NCBI RefSeq assembly: GCF_008711175.1 | Contig: NZ_VWNF01000049.1 | Coordinates: 110,977 to 174,976 of the forward strand | Direction: 5' to 3' | Origin: Nesterenkonia ebinurensis | GTDB lineage: Bacteria > Actinomycetota > Actinomycetes > Actinomycetales > Micrococcaceae | DNA length: 64,000 nucleotides | The notes under the pieces: generated by a model | Database searches by the model: none | Told to the model about the DNA's origin: nothing | Seen by the model: the letters and a program-made list of their open reading frames with translations, nothing else | Position numbers and translations under genes: made by a program | Part shown: positions 33,380-42,444 of the stretch, one piece after another | How the letters are laid out: each line of letters begins with the position of its first letter | How positions within the stretch are numbered: the first letter of the stretch is position 1

Positions 33380-36109
33380 CTAGTGTGCTGTGCCTCTGTG
33401 CAGCATGGCGTAGAGCTTTTTCCTGGTGGGAGTCCCAAGCTTGCGCAGAGTGTTCTGGATATGGAACTCAATGGTGCGCACTGAGACGAACAGCTGGTCT
33501 GCGATCTCTCGGTTGGTGAGGCCCTGGGCTAACAGCCCGGTGACCTCTTTCTCCCGGGGAGTCAGCAGTGCCAGGTTGGGCTTAGTCCCTGAAGGAGACT
33601 GGAGGTGGCGCACAAGCTCTTGCGCCGCCTCTGTCAGCCCGGTTGCGCCGCAAGCACGCAGCGTGTCCTCAGCCCACAGCAGAAGCTCCTTCACCCGAGG
33701 GGGAGCAGGTCCTGCCTGGTGGTTCCGCTGTGCCGCATAGGCCTTACCGATGTCGAGGATCAGCAGCGCACGGGGCAATGCCCAATCAGTATCCTCGGGA
33801 CGGCCCATCGCAGAAGAGGGAACCAGGCTGTCCAGATGGTCTGCGGCAGCCAGCAGCAGGCTCACCTGCTCCTGCGGGTTACCAGCCATGAGTCCGCGAA
33901 TATGAGTCTCCACGTACTCGCGCAGCTGAGCGGTAGCGGGGATTCCCGGATTGGCTGCCAAGGTGAGAAGAGTCTGCAGAAGATACGAGTTCCTGGTGCC
34001 GGCAAGGTCACGGGCGAAGAACACTGCGGGCAGCAGGCCAGTCATAGACCAGGGGAATCTCCCATCCCTGAGTATCTGTACCAAGGAGTGAGCTTCAGCC
34101 TGTTTCTGGGTGCTCAGCTGGGTCAGGGAGCGGGCGAAGTCGAGAGTTGTCACCAGGGCCTGTGATCCCAGTGCTGAGGCCTGCTCCAGTTGTTGCAGCA
34201 GCTTTTCGCCCTGGGGGTTCCCTGCTGTGCAGGGCACCACAGTATAGGTGGCATAGGCGATCAGTGAGAGAGGGGATTCTCCGGTCTCCAGAGCACGTTC
34301 GGCGGCTTTGCGCGCCCAGGTGTGGGACTCAGACCACCGGGCGGCGTAGAAGAGAGACTTGGACAGTTCCAGGCAGGCCACCACAGAGCTGTCCCCGCCT
34401 GCAGAGCAGGGGCGGCAGGCTGCGAAGAGCTGCTGGCCAGCCTGGAGAATCTCTCCGCGGTTGTGCTTCTGAGCAGCCGATACAGCATGTGCTGCGGCCG
34501 CCCCGGGAGTTCCCAGCGGGGGCAGCACAAAGTTGTCTTCCCTTCTGGCGAGCGCCGCTGAGCTGTTCAGCAGGGTGCTGAGATGCTCTGCTTCGTCCAG
34601 GGAGTTGTGCTCCTGGAGCAGGGTGATTCCTGCATCTATCAGATGCTCAGGGAAGTGAAAACCGTGAAACATGCCCTGCAGGGCTGCTGCGGCTGCGCTA
34701 TGGCAGAACAGCTGGACTTCGTTCCACTGGTGCAGTGCGCCGGTGTCTATCTGCTCCAGCTGGTGAGCAGCTGAGGGAACCTCACCCTGGGTCAGGGAGA
34801 CCAACGCACAGAGCGCCTGTCGGTATCCAGGGCTGGAGATCCTGCTGTAGACATCGAGTAAATCGGGATCACCTAACCTGACCAGCTCATTGTGCTCAAT
34901 TCCGAGCCGGACCCACTGCTCCAGCGGGTAGTAGGCAGGGTTCAGAGTAAGGGCTTTACGCATCAGCTCAAAGGCGGCAGCAGTATTGCCGCGCTGTTCC
35001 AGCTGTTGAGCCAGGTGGGCACCTCGGGTGGCCAGCTCTGCGGAGTCTCCGGCACCGCCGTGGAGCTGAGCAGCTTCAAAGAGATGGCAGAAGTTCTCCA
35101 CCTCATCCCCTGAGGAGGCAGCAGCACGGTGAAGCTCTGCAGCCCGCTCCGGGCTCAGCAGCTGTTGGATGGTGCTGCGCCAGCTGGGGTAGCGGAGCCG
35201 ATAACCGTAGGTGGCGTTGTCGTACTCGACAACTCCTTCTGTGACCAGCCCCTGTAGCTGACGATGACCATCCCCGTTCCCCACCATCTTCTGGAGCGCT
35301 GCGGCACTGCGCCCGCTGTGGGCTACCGCCAGGGCTTCGAGCACTCTTTGGGATTCTGGAGGCAGCCGGCGGAAGTACGTCACAATAGGCTGGCCCACCT
35401 GGTGCCCCGGCTGAAGCAGCCACCTGCGCATCTCAGCCACCGCATGGTCCATCCGGCGGCCCGGATACACCGGGGTGTCAGCCAGCCAATGTGCCGCATG
35501 GGCCACCAGCGCGGGAAGGCCGCCGGTCTCTTTGCGGAGAAGCTCGGCGGTCTGCATCGACATCGGATAGGCCGAAATCTGCTCAGCAGCTTCCCAGACC
35601 TCATCAAGGGTGAAGTTCTCCAGGTGCAGAAGCGAGGCGTTGACATGGGAGAGCGCGAACTCGCGCAGCCGGAGCAGCCAGGGCCGGGCGGAGGGCTGCA
35701 TCGTCAGCACAATCAGCGCTGGTGAAGCCAGCGGCCGGCGCAGTGCTCTCCAGGTCACCTCGGCGGAGACGGGATCGGCCCAGTGGAAGTCCTCCACCAC
35801 AATGAGCGCTGGTTCCGACAGTCCGATAAGGTTCTTTCGGGTCTCCTCGGTGAGCTCTTCGCTGGTGAGCTCGGTGCCCTCAGGCCGGTCAGGGAACAGG
35901 TACTTGCTCAGGAAGTGCGGTCCCTTGCTGTCCTGCTCGGAGAGAGTCACAGTGGCAGGGGTGAGTCCTGGCCAGGTGCTGAGCAGGTGGCGGACCAGAT
36001 GGGTCTTCCCGGTTCCCGGGGCACCTTCGATCAGCACGAATTGCGGAACGCCTCGAGCGGCGAGGCCAGCATGGCGGCTCAAGGTGCGCAACTGACTGCG
36101 GCGGCCCAC
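33380..36109 (-). CDS. Large ATP-binding LuxR-family regulator (LAL/MalT type); start uncertain at poly-C tract
   Basis: A 909-residue regulator. N-terminal NTPase with Walker A GAPGTGKT (Lys35) and Walker B-like LIVVEDFHW, a long helical/TPR-like middle, and a C-terminal LuxR helix-turn-helix (LTPREKEVTGLLAQGLTNREIADQLFVSVRTIEFHIQNTLRKLG). The usual family head A-E-x-VVGR is complete only if translation starts upstream of GTG 36109: GTG 36213 with AAAGG 7 bases upstream reads through the C tract and joins this frame if the tract has 71 or 74 bases. With the 73 present, that frame stops at TAG 36111-36109, overlapping GTG 36109. GAGGG precedes GTG 36109. Faces the surface operon and may control it. 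Confidence 0.88.
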   Translation of the reverse strand: MGRRSQLRTLSRHAGLAARGVPQFVLIEGAPGTGKTHLVRHLLSTWPGLTPATVTLSEQDSKGPHFLSKYLFPDRPEGTELTSEELTEETRKNLIGLSEPALIVVEDFHWADPVSAEVTWRALRRPLASPALIVLTMQPSARPWLLRLREFALSHVNASLLHLENFTLDEVWEAAEQISAYPMSMQTAELLRKETGGLPALVAHAAHWLADTPVYPGRRMDHAVAEMRRWLLQPGHQVGQPIVTYFRRLPPESQRVLEALAVAHSGRSAAALQKMVGNGDGHRQLQGLVTEGVVEYDNATYGYRLRYPSWRSTIQQLLSPERAAELHRAAASSGDEVENFCHLFEAAQLHGGAGDSAELATRGAHLAQQLEQRGNTAAAFELMRKALTLNPAYYPLEQWVRLGIEHNELVRLGDPDLLDVYSRISSPGYRQALCALVSLTQGEVPSAAHQLEQIDTGALHQWNEVQLFCHSAAAAALQGMFHGFHFPEHLIDAGITLLQEHNSLDEAEHLSTLLNSSAALARREDNFVLPPLGTPGAAAAHAVSAAQKHNRGEILQAGQQLFAACRPCSAGGDSSVVACLELSKSLFYAARWSESHTWARKAAERALETGESPLSLIAYATYTVVPCTAGNPQGEKLLQQLEQASALGSQALVTTLDFARSLTQLSTQKQAEAHSLVQILRDGRFPWSMTGLLPAVFFARDLAGTRNSYLLQTLLTLAANPGIPATAQLREYVETHIRGLMAGNPQEQVSLLLAAADHLDSLVPSSAMGRPEDTDWALPRALLILDIGKAYAAQRNHQAGPAPPRVKELLLWAEDTLRACGATGLTEAAQELVRHLQSPSGTKPNLALLTPREKEVTGLLAQGLTNREIADQLFVSVRTIEFHIQNTLRKLGTPTRKKLYAMLHRGTAH

Positions 36110-36126
36110 TACACCCTCAGCACGTG

Positions 36127-36201
<75 letters not shown>

Positions 36202-36377
36202 TGTTCCGTTCACCAGCAGGCCTTTCTGTACGCGATTTTCAGGTAATGGACAGCTCCTGACAAGCATTGAGCTGATGGTGCAGTAACCTGGGCTGTGCAG
36301 ATCTGGTCCCCGTGCAGGTCAGGAGCCGAAAGTGACCATTAGGATAGCGCATCGTGAGTGATGTGGAATTCAACAGT

Positions 36378-36402
36378 GTGATAACCACTCAATTCTGGTT
36401 AT
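36378..36402 (+). promoter_or_regulatory. Palindrome over the start of the second regulator
   Basis: ATAACCA (36381-36387) and TGGTTAT (36396-36402) form an inverted repeat with an 8-base spacer that covers the ATG at 36401. GTGATAACCACTCAATTCTG (36378-36397) matches 18 of 20 bases of the repeat at 58932 and 62067. A possible operator for one of the regulators. Confidence 0.5.
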
Positions 36403-38851
36403 GATCATCCCCTCAGCCTCCCGCAGAGACATTGAGACGCTGCTTGCTCCCCTCCTGCGCGCTGAGGGGGACCCTACCGCCATTGTGGTGACCTCTGATC
36501 CGGGGTTCGGGGTGACTACTCTGCTGACTGAGCGTGTTCCCCAGCATGCTCCTGGTGCGCAGATCATTTCAGCACAATGGCATCACAGTGCCGCAGTGCA
36601 GATCTGTGTGTGTCCAGCAGATGTGCCCGACACCCCACCGCCGGCCTATGTGCTGCGTTTAGTGGTGGGCTGCCAGCAGGTCAATGAACTGCCGGAATGG
36701 GTAATAGAGGACGGGCATATGGCCGTGGAGCTCTTTGTGGTGGGGCAGCTGCGGTTCACCGAGTTGGCTGAGTACTGCTCCTCCCGCCTGGGCGGTTCGA
36801 TCGACTTAGCCAGCGCTCACGTACTGGGGCGGATGTCTGGCTATGTTCCCGCCATGCTGGCCTGGCTGCTGGGCGAGGTGCGTCAGCAGGGCCTGCTGGT
36901 GCAGGTGGAGGGCTTATGGCATCTCACCGGGGAGGTGCAGCCGGTCTTCGATGCCTATCTTCGCACTTACCTGACCTCTGTGCCGAGGGCCCGCCGTCTG
37001 GCGGCCCACCGGTTCGCTTTGGAGGACCCAGCACCGGCTGAGAACCTGGACGATGAAGAGGAGATGACTGCCACCGGACTGATCAGTATGGGAGTGATGC
37101 GCAAACGCGACGACGGCAGACTGCAGTGGCTGGTGCCCGGGGTAGCGGAGTCGGTGCGCCGCCTGGCCCCAGAATCGATGGTGCAGGAGGTGATGCGGGC
37201 TTCGCTGGAGTCCGGCCGCCCTACGCCGCAGGCAGTCCGGTGGGCCCTGCAGCAGGGAGTGCCCGTTGAGGATGAGCATTTTGTGAAACTGGTGGACCGT
37301 CTGCTGCGTGAGCGGGACTACCGCGCCGCCTTGAAACTGGTCAAACTATCGTTGGCAAAGGCCCAGCCTGCGCAGATCCTGTATCAGGACAACCTGCTGG
37401 CATATGAGGCCTTGGTCGGCATGAACGATCCTGATGAAGCGCTGGTCCATCTGAAAGACGCTGAGGCCGCTGCCGATCAGCTGCCCTCGCCTCAGCGGGA
37501 GCAGTGCCGCACGCATACTGCTGCGCTGCGTGCGGCAGCTATCGGTTTCCAGAAGGGAGATATACGCACTGCGGTGACTCTCTTGGAGCAGGCTGAGCGG
37601 CAGGCTCCTGATGAGCCCTCTGCGGGTGAGTGCGCGGTACGCCGAATTATGCTGCTGACCTACACGGGCAATATCGCAGAGGCTGTCCAAGCTCTGGATT
37701 CTGCACGTGAAACAGTGGTGGCGGCAGGGGAGGCCCTGCGCATCCGGTGCAGAATCGCTGAGGCGATCCAGATGGTGGCCTGCGGGCGCAGCTATGAGGC
37801 GTTTTCCTACCTGGTGAAGCTCCGGCAGCGGGCCGACCTCGTACAGCACAGTGATCGTGCGGCGGGGGAGGAGCTGGTGGCCGCCTTCTCTGCTGTTGCC
37901 CTTTCGACAGATGGCCCAGCACAGTTCACTGGACTTATCACCCAGTTGGGGGAGACGCAGAATACGCCATCTACCCCGGAGACGGTCGGCTTTCATCTCG
38001 GCCTGGCTTTCTGGCACTGGCTGGCCGGTGATCTGGACAGTGCGCATAAGTACGCTGAGCTCGACGCCGCAGCCGCAGAGTACGGTGACCCCGCCGGCTA
38101 CTACTACCTGCTGGTCTCTCTGCTTGCTGCCACAGCCGCCTTGCGGGGCCAGGACGGTCAGGCTGAGCAGCGGCTGGGGCAGTTACAGTGCATCACACTG
38201 CGGGCCTCAGGCACCTTGTTGGGCTCGGCCCTGGCCGATCAGGCTGTGGCACGTGTGGTGCTAGGCGTCAAAGGCACAGAGGACTGGGTGCTGGAGACCG
38301 CGCAGAGCTTTTGTGAGAGCGGCTTGTACGGCTGGGCTTCAGACATTCTCTATGCTTCGGTCCGTTTTGGTGGGCGAGAGGCTGCCCATGCTCTTATTGA
38401 CCTGGAGCCGAGGCTGCAGGGCCATGTTCATGCCCTCCGGGTGCAGCATGCCCAGGCTGTGGTTGCTCAGGATGTTCTTGCGTTCAGGGAGGTGGCAGAG
38501 CAGCTGCGCAAGGTGGGGCTGCTTCTGTTTGCCGCCGAGGCCGCTGCCCTGGGAGCCAAACTGGAGGCTGAGGATCCTGGCTCCAGGCGGCGCTGCTTTG
38601 CCATTGTCCATGAGCTTCAGGATCTCACCACGCTGTGCAGTCATCCGCTGCTGAGTCCGCTGGTGGACGATACTCGCCCCAGACTCACTAAGCGCGAGGT
38701 TCAGATTCAGGGGCTGATTGCTCAGGGACTGGGCAATGAGGAGATTGCCGCAAAGCTGTTCCTCTCCCGCAGGACCGTGGAGAATCACATTGCCAGTCTT
38801 TACCGGAAGACGGGCCGGACTCGCCGCGCCCGCAGCCGCCGCTCAGGATGA
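36401..38851 (+). CDS. LuxR-family regulator with degenerate ATP-binding motif
   Basis: An 816-residue protein with a C-terminal LuxR-type helix-turn-helix (LTKREVQIQGLIAQGLGNEEIAAKLFLSRRTVENHIASLYRK, about 760-805). A long helical middle region resembles that of LAL regulators. The N-terminal nucleotide-binding loop is decayed: SDPGFGVTTL has Val where Walker A has Lys, so ATP binding is doubtful. Three consecutive Tyr (GYYYLLVSL) and many Ala-rich helices occur in the middle. No clear ribosome site precedes ATG 36401. Divergent from the first regulator; the pair probably shares control of neighbouring surface genes, which is inference. Confidence 0.82.
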   Translation: MIIPSASRRDIETLLAPLLRAEGDPTAIVVTSDPGFGVTTLLTERVPQHAPGAQIISAQWHHSAAVQICVCPADVPDTPPPAYVLRLVVGCQQVNELPEWVIEDGHMAVELFVVGQLRFTELAEYCSSRLGGSIDLASAHVLGRMSGYVPAMLAWLLGEVRQQGLLVQVEGLWHLTGEVQPVFDAYLRTYLTSVPRARRLAAHRFALEDPAPAENLDDEEEMTATGLISMGVMRKRDDGRLQWLVPGVAESVRRLAPESMVQEVMRASLESGRPTPQAVRWALQQGVPVEDEHFVKLVDRLLRERDYRAALKLVKLSLAKAQPAQILYQDNLLAYEALVGMNDPDEALVHLKDAEAAADQLPSPQREQCRTHTAALRAAAIGFQKGDIRTAVTLLEQAERQAPDEPSAGECAVRRIMLLTYTGNIAEAVQALDSARETVVAAGEALRIRCRIAEAIQMVACGRSYEAFSYLVKLRQRADLVQHSDRAAGEELVAAFSAVALSTDGPAQFTGLITQLGETQNTPSTPETVGFHLGLAFWHWLAGDLDSAHKYAELDAAAAEYGDPAGYYYLLVSLLAATAALRGQDGQAEQRLGQLQCITLRASGTLLGSALADQAVARVVLGVKGTEDWVLETAQSFCESGLYGWASDILYASVRFGGREAAHALIDLEPRLQGHVHALRVQHAQAVVAQDVLAFREVAEQLRKVGLLLFAAEAAALGAKLEAEDPGSRRRCFAIVHELQDLTTLCSHPLLSPLVDDTRPRLTKREVQIQGLIAQGLGNEEIAAKLFLSRRTVENHIASLYRKTGRTRRARSRRSG

Positions 38852-38869
38852 GCCTCTATAGCCTGAGTC

Positions 38870-39502
38870 CTACTCGAGGAGACGGTCTTTGAGCGAATCT
38901 CCTGAGTCTTGAATCCAGTCAGGCGGTTCTCCCTCACAGCCGCTTGAGAGCAGGGTTCGCGCTATTCCCGCATTCTGATAGAGATAGGTTCTGACCGGCC
39001 CGCCCCAGTACCCTTCGGCTTCAACGCCGATCATGTGCAGCTCCCCATCGAAGCAGCGGTTGATGATCATCCGGCTGCGGGTCACATGGTGATCCACGGT
39101 CATCACGGCTACGGAGTCCCAACCCTGTTCGCTGGCGTAGTCTCTGAGCGAGATTGCCTCTCCCTGTGTGGTCAGGGGCTCCGGCCGGAAACACTCCACC
39201 GAATAGTCATAGTCGCGTTCACCGGTGCATTCCTGCGGAGCCCAGTTCTCATCAGGCCAGGAATATGCAATCAGCATGACGTCGGCGCGCCCCTCCTCCA
39301 TAAAGGTTTCGGCCTCTGCCATGCGTTCCTCATGCGGACCCAGCACAAGCAAGGCATCTACATGGTCCGGATCGTCTTCACTGGGGAAAAAGGTCCACCA
39401 GATACTCCCGCCGACCAGCAGTACCCCGGCCGTCAAGATAATAAAGAGAGCTCTCAGCAGAATCCGCCGTCTACGCCCTGGTCGATGCTGCCTTTTCATC
39501 AT
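38870..39502 (-). CDS. SanA/YdcF-like (DUF218) membrane protein
   Basis: A 210-residue protein with a basic head, one membrane anchor (about 13-36) and an extracytoplasmic DUF218-like domain: DALLVLGPHEERMAEAETFMEEGRADVMLIAYS, LTTQGEAISLRDYASEQGWDSVAVMTVDHHVTRSRMIINRCF. The family (SanA, ElyC, YdcF) is linked to envelope and lipid-carrier functions, biochemistry unsettled. Two ATG codons are adjacent (39502, 39499). The gene ends 18 bp from the convergent regulator. Confidence 0.75.
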   Translation of the reverse strand: MMKRQHRPGRRRRILLRALFIILTAGVLLVGGSIWWTFFPSEDDPDHVDALLVLGPHEERMAEAETFMEEGRADVMLIAYSWPDENWAPQECTGERDYDYSVECFRPEPLTTQGEAISLRDYASEQGWDSVAVMTVDHHVTRSRMIINRCFDGELHMIGVEAEGYWGGPVRTYLYQNAGIARTLLSSGCEGEPPDWIQDSGDSLKDRLLE

Positions 39503-39514
39503 GTCAGCACCGGA

Positions 39515-40357
39515 CTAAGCGAGAGCGGTTCCGGCCAGGGCGAGAACCACCCAGATGCCGTTGAACACTATGTGCACAAACACGGCTCCCCAGATCCTGC
39601 CGGTGAGGAGCACCAGGACGCCGCAGGTCAGACCCACTAGGAAGAGGTAGGTGGGTTCATCCCAGCGGTTGATGCCGGTGACACTGTGGATGGCTACGAA
39701 AGTGGCGGCAGAGGCGACGATGGCCAGGATTCCGGCTTCCAGGCCGCGCCTGGCGGTGCGGTAGACGGAGACCAGTACCACGCCGCGGAAGAGGAACTCC
39801 TCCACCAGTGGGGCGATCAGTATGGGTATGAGCAGACCGGTGAGCAGCCAGGTTGCCCCGCCGAGTGCACCGTTGAGGGTGGAGTAGGCGGGCAGCCCTC
39901 CGGGGCTGCCGGCGGCCACCTCCAACCATCCCTGCACTATGCGCAGCAGCAGGCCTAGGGTCAGGCCCCAGAGGATATCGGTCCATCGGATGCGGAACAG
40001 ACCGCGGGGCCGGGAACGCCTGATGGCGATGACCACTGGTACGGCCATTCCGGTGTAAAGCACCAGGGAAGAAACCACCGGTCCCAGCGGGGAGCTGAGG
40101 TTGTTGCGTGCAATCACCGAGAGGACGATGGCCGCCCCGACGGCGAAGGCGGCATAGGCCAGTACAGTGCCGTTCCAGGCACGGGCTGTGGCGCTGCCCT
40201 CCAACCAGGTGCGAGTCCCTCGAGCAGGCCGCTTATCAGTGAAGAGTGCTTGCACGTCTACGGCGGGGATGATGCGTTTGACACGTTCTGAGTCGAACAG
40301 GTCAAAGGTGAGCGTATCGCGCCCGGTCTCATCGGCACCGCTATTCTGGGACTCCAC
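39515..40357 (-). CDS. CPBP family intramembrane metalloprotease
   Basis: A 280-residue membrane protein with eight hydrophobic stretches and the CPBP (Abi/CaaX-protease-like) motifs: EEFLFRG (metal Glu pair and Arg), a His in FVAIHSVTG, and HIVFNGI (HxxxN). Substrate unknown. GTG 40357 was chosen because a TAGATT -10 box ends exactly 7 bases before it (leaderless spacing). The longer open frame, to 41173, runs through the opposite-strand phosphatase and is not coding. Divergent from the phosphatase gene with 30 bp between starts. Confidence 0.85.
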   Translation of the reverse strand: MESQNSGADETGRDTLTFDLFDSERVKRIIPAVDVQALFTDKRPARGTRTWLEGSATARAWNGTVLAYAAFAVGAAIVLSVIARNNLSSPLGPVVSSLVLYTGMAVPVVIAIRRSRPRGLFRIRWTDILWGLTLGLLLRIVQGWLEVAAGSPGGLPAYSTLNGALGGATWLLTGLLIPILIAPLVEEFLFRGVVLVSVYRTARRGLEAGILAIVASAATFVAIHSVTGINRWDEPTYLFLVGLTCGVLVLLTGRIWGAVFVHIVFNGIWVVLALAGTALA

Positions 40358-40364
40358 AGATCTA

Positions 40365-40370
40365 AATCTA
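40365..40370 (-). promoter_or_regulatory. -10 box, leaderless spacing, CPBP protease
   Basis: TAGATT on the minus strand, 7 bases before GTG 40357; no ribosome-binding site is visible in between. Confidence 0.5.
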
Positions 40371-40387
40371 CCCGAGAGAGCGCCGCG

Positions 40388-40993
40388 ATGATTGAGATTC
40401 TCACTGTCTGTACGGGCAATGTGTGCCGTTCGGCACTTGCTGGCGTGGTTCTGCGGGGGCAGTTGGCGGATCTGGGGGTGCGCGTGTCCAGCGCCGGCGT
40501 CGGTGCGCTGGTGGGTGATCCGCTCACACCGCAGACCGCGCAGCTCGCACTGGCGGCTGGGGCCAGGCAGGAAGACGTGGCCGGGCACCGGGCGCGCTAC
40601 CTCAGTGAAGGCATTGCCGTGCAGGCCGACCTGGTACTGGCGATGACTCGGGATCACCGGCGTGCTGTGGTGGAGTTGACCCCGGCTCTGTTGCGCCGGG
40701 CGTTTACGGTGCGCGAGTTTGCGCGGCTGGCCGAGGGAATGGCCGATTCTGACATCATCCAGGCTGCAGTGGGGGGGAGCCCGCAGCAGTGCCTGCGCGC
40801 CGCGCTGCGGGTATTGGCGACTCGGCGCGGTATTGTGGGACCAGCTGAGGACCCGGGGCTGGACGATGTGATTGATCCGTATCTCCAGAGCGATGCGGTC
40901 TATCAGAGGCAGGCTGGCCAACTGTTGCCTGCACTGGACCAGGTTGAGCGTTTTGTGCGTGCTGCTGTGGGGCAGGGCAAGCCTTCGGCTTGA
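40388..40993 (+). CDS. Low-molecular-weight protein tyrosine phosphatase (Wzb-like)
   Basis: Cytoplasmic phosphatase expected to dephosphorylate the tyrosine autokinase encoded next. The 201 residues show the phosphate loop Cys8-TGNVC-Arg14-Ser at the N-terminus, and the general-acid aspartate region LDDVIDPY near the C-terminus. It is longer than the ~150-residue norm because of an Arg/Ala-rich region in the second half. GAGAGAG precedes the ATG. A run of seven G occurs at 40771-40777. First gene of the polysaccharide locus. Confidence 0.88.
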   Translation: MIEILTVCTGNVCRSALAGVVLRGQLADLGVRVSSAGVGALVGDPLTPQTAQLALAAGARQEDVAGHRARYLSEGIAVQADLVLAMTRDHRRAVVELTPALLRRAFTVREFARLAEGMADSDIIQAAVGGSPQQCLRAALRVLATRRGIVGPAEDPGLDDVIDPYLQSDAVYQRQAGQLLPALDQVERFVRAAVGQGKPSA

Positions 40994-41064
40994 TGTGAGG
41001 GTGTCGTTGGTAGTTGCCTGAGTTTTCATGGGATGATGCTGAGTCGGTGGAGAGAAAGGATCAC

Positions 41065-42444
41065 GTGGAACTTCGCGATTATCTGCACATCCTGCGGAAG
41101 AACTGGATTGTGATCGGTGTGCTGGTGCTGCTCGGTGCCGGGTCAGCGGTGGCCTACTCTTTGTCGCAGACACCTCTGTATGAGTCGACCAGTCGGGTGA
41201 TGTTCTCCTCCCAGGCGGGCGAGACCATTGGTGAGCAGCAGCAGGGCCAAACGTACACCCAGGCGCGGATGGGCTCTTATGTGGAGTTGGCCACCACTCC
41301 GCGGGTGCTGGATCCGGTTATCGGGGAGCTGGAGCTTGATGAGTCAGCCGCAGCTTTGGCGGATCGTCTAGCGGTGAACAACAGTACAAACACCACCATC
41401 ATCAGCGTAACTGCCACTGATGAGGATCCTGCACAGGCTGCTGAGATTGCCAACGCTGCCACGTCCAGCCTGACGGAGGCTGTGGTTGAGGCGGAAACCC
41501 TGCCTGGTGCTGAACAGGCGCCGGTGACTATTACCCAGGTGACCCAAGCGCAGCCCGCTTCGAGTCCTTCTTCGCCTCAGATTCCGTTGAACGTGGCCTT
41601 GGGGGCCCTTGTGGGCCTGGCCCTGGGTGTGGGTGTGGCGGTGCTTCGTTCCACGCTGGATACCAGGGTCCGGTCACTGCGTGACTTGCAGCATGTCACG
41701 GACCATCCGGTGATCGGCGCGATCCCGATGGATCCGGAGGCTAAGACTCGGCCGATTATTATGAAGGAGGACTCCCAGGATCCGCGCAGTGAGGCGTTCC
41801 GCTCGCTGCGCACCAACCTGCAGTTCATTGAGCTGGACGGCGGTAACGTCTACACGATCACCTCCAGCATTCCTCGTGAGGGTAAGAGCACCACGGCGGT
41901 GAATCTGGCGATCGCTTTGGCCGATGCAGGGAAGAAGACGGTGCTCATTGACGGGGACCTGCGCAAGCCGAAAGTGGCAGAGTACCTCGGCATTGAGGGT
42001 GGTGTGGGCCTGACTGATGTGCTGATCGGCCGTGCTGACCTTGAAGATGTTTTTCAGCAGTGGGGCAACCGCCGCTTGCTGGTGCTGCCTTCTGGCATGA
42101 TCCCGCCGAACCCAAGCGAGTTGTTAGGGTCCCAGCAGATGCAGTCTCTGCTGAGCACCGTTTCGACTGGCTCTGATGTGGTGATTATTGACGCCCCGCC
42201 CCTTTTGCCGGTGACTGATGCGGCGATCCTGGCCAGGCAGACGGCGGGGGCTATTGTGGCTGTCTCTGCTTCGCGTACTTCCCGCGGCCAGTTGGGTCAG
42301 GCGTTGGAGAATCTGGAGAATGTCGGGGCTAAAGTGGCTGGTATCGCCTTGACCATGGTGCCTACCCGCGGGGCAGACGCCTATGGGTATAACTACACCT
42401 ACGGATACGGCTACGGATACGGTCATGGCAAAGCCGCCGAATAG
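41065..42444 (+). CDS. Polysaccharide co-polymerase / tyrosine autokinase (Wzc/CapAB type)
   Basis: Controls chain length and export of surface polysaccharide. The 459 residues hold an N-terminal Wzz domain with two membrane segments (about 15-35 and 175-195). The cytoplasmic BY-kinase domain has Walker A PREGKSTT (Lys274), Walker A' LIDGDLRKP and Walker B VVIIDAPPLLP. The C-terminus carries a Tyr cluster (YGYNYTYGYGYGYG) that is the expected autophosphorylation site. Fusion of Wzz and kinase is unusual for Gram-positives outside actinobacteria. GTG 41065 follows AAAGGA; TTG 41014 is possible upstream. Confidence 0.92.
   Translation: MELRDYLHILRKNWIVIGVLVLLGAGSAVAYSLSQTPLYESTSRVMFSSQAGETIGEQQQGQTYTQARMGSYVELATTPRVLDPVIGELELDESAAALADRLAVNNSTNTTIISVTATDEDPAQAAEIANAATSSLTEAVVEAETLPGAEQAPVTITQVTQAQPASSPSSPQIPLNVALGALVGLALGVGVAVLRSTLDTRVRSLRDLQHVTDHPVIGAIPMDPEAKTRPIIMKEDSQDPRSEAFRSLRTNLQFIELDGGNVYTITSSIPREGKSTTAVNLAIALADAGKKTVLIDGDLRKPKVAEYLGIEGGVGLTDVLIGRADLEDVFQQWGNRRLLVLPSGMIPPNPSELLGSQQMQSLLSTVSTGSDVVIIDAPPLLPVTDAAILARQTAGAIVAVSASRTSRGQLGQALENLENVGAKVAGIALTMVPTRGADAYGYNYTYGYGYGYGHGKAAE

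Noticed and set aside
40358..41173. Long N-terminal extension of the CPBP protease frame
   Set aside because: It runs antisense through the tyrosine phosphatase, has no domain, and a -10 box with leaderless spacing marks GTG 40357 as the start.
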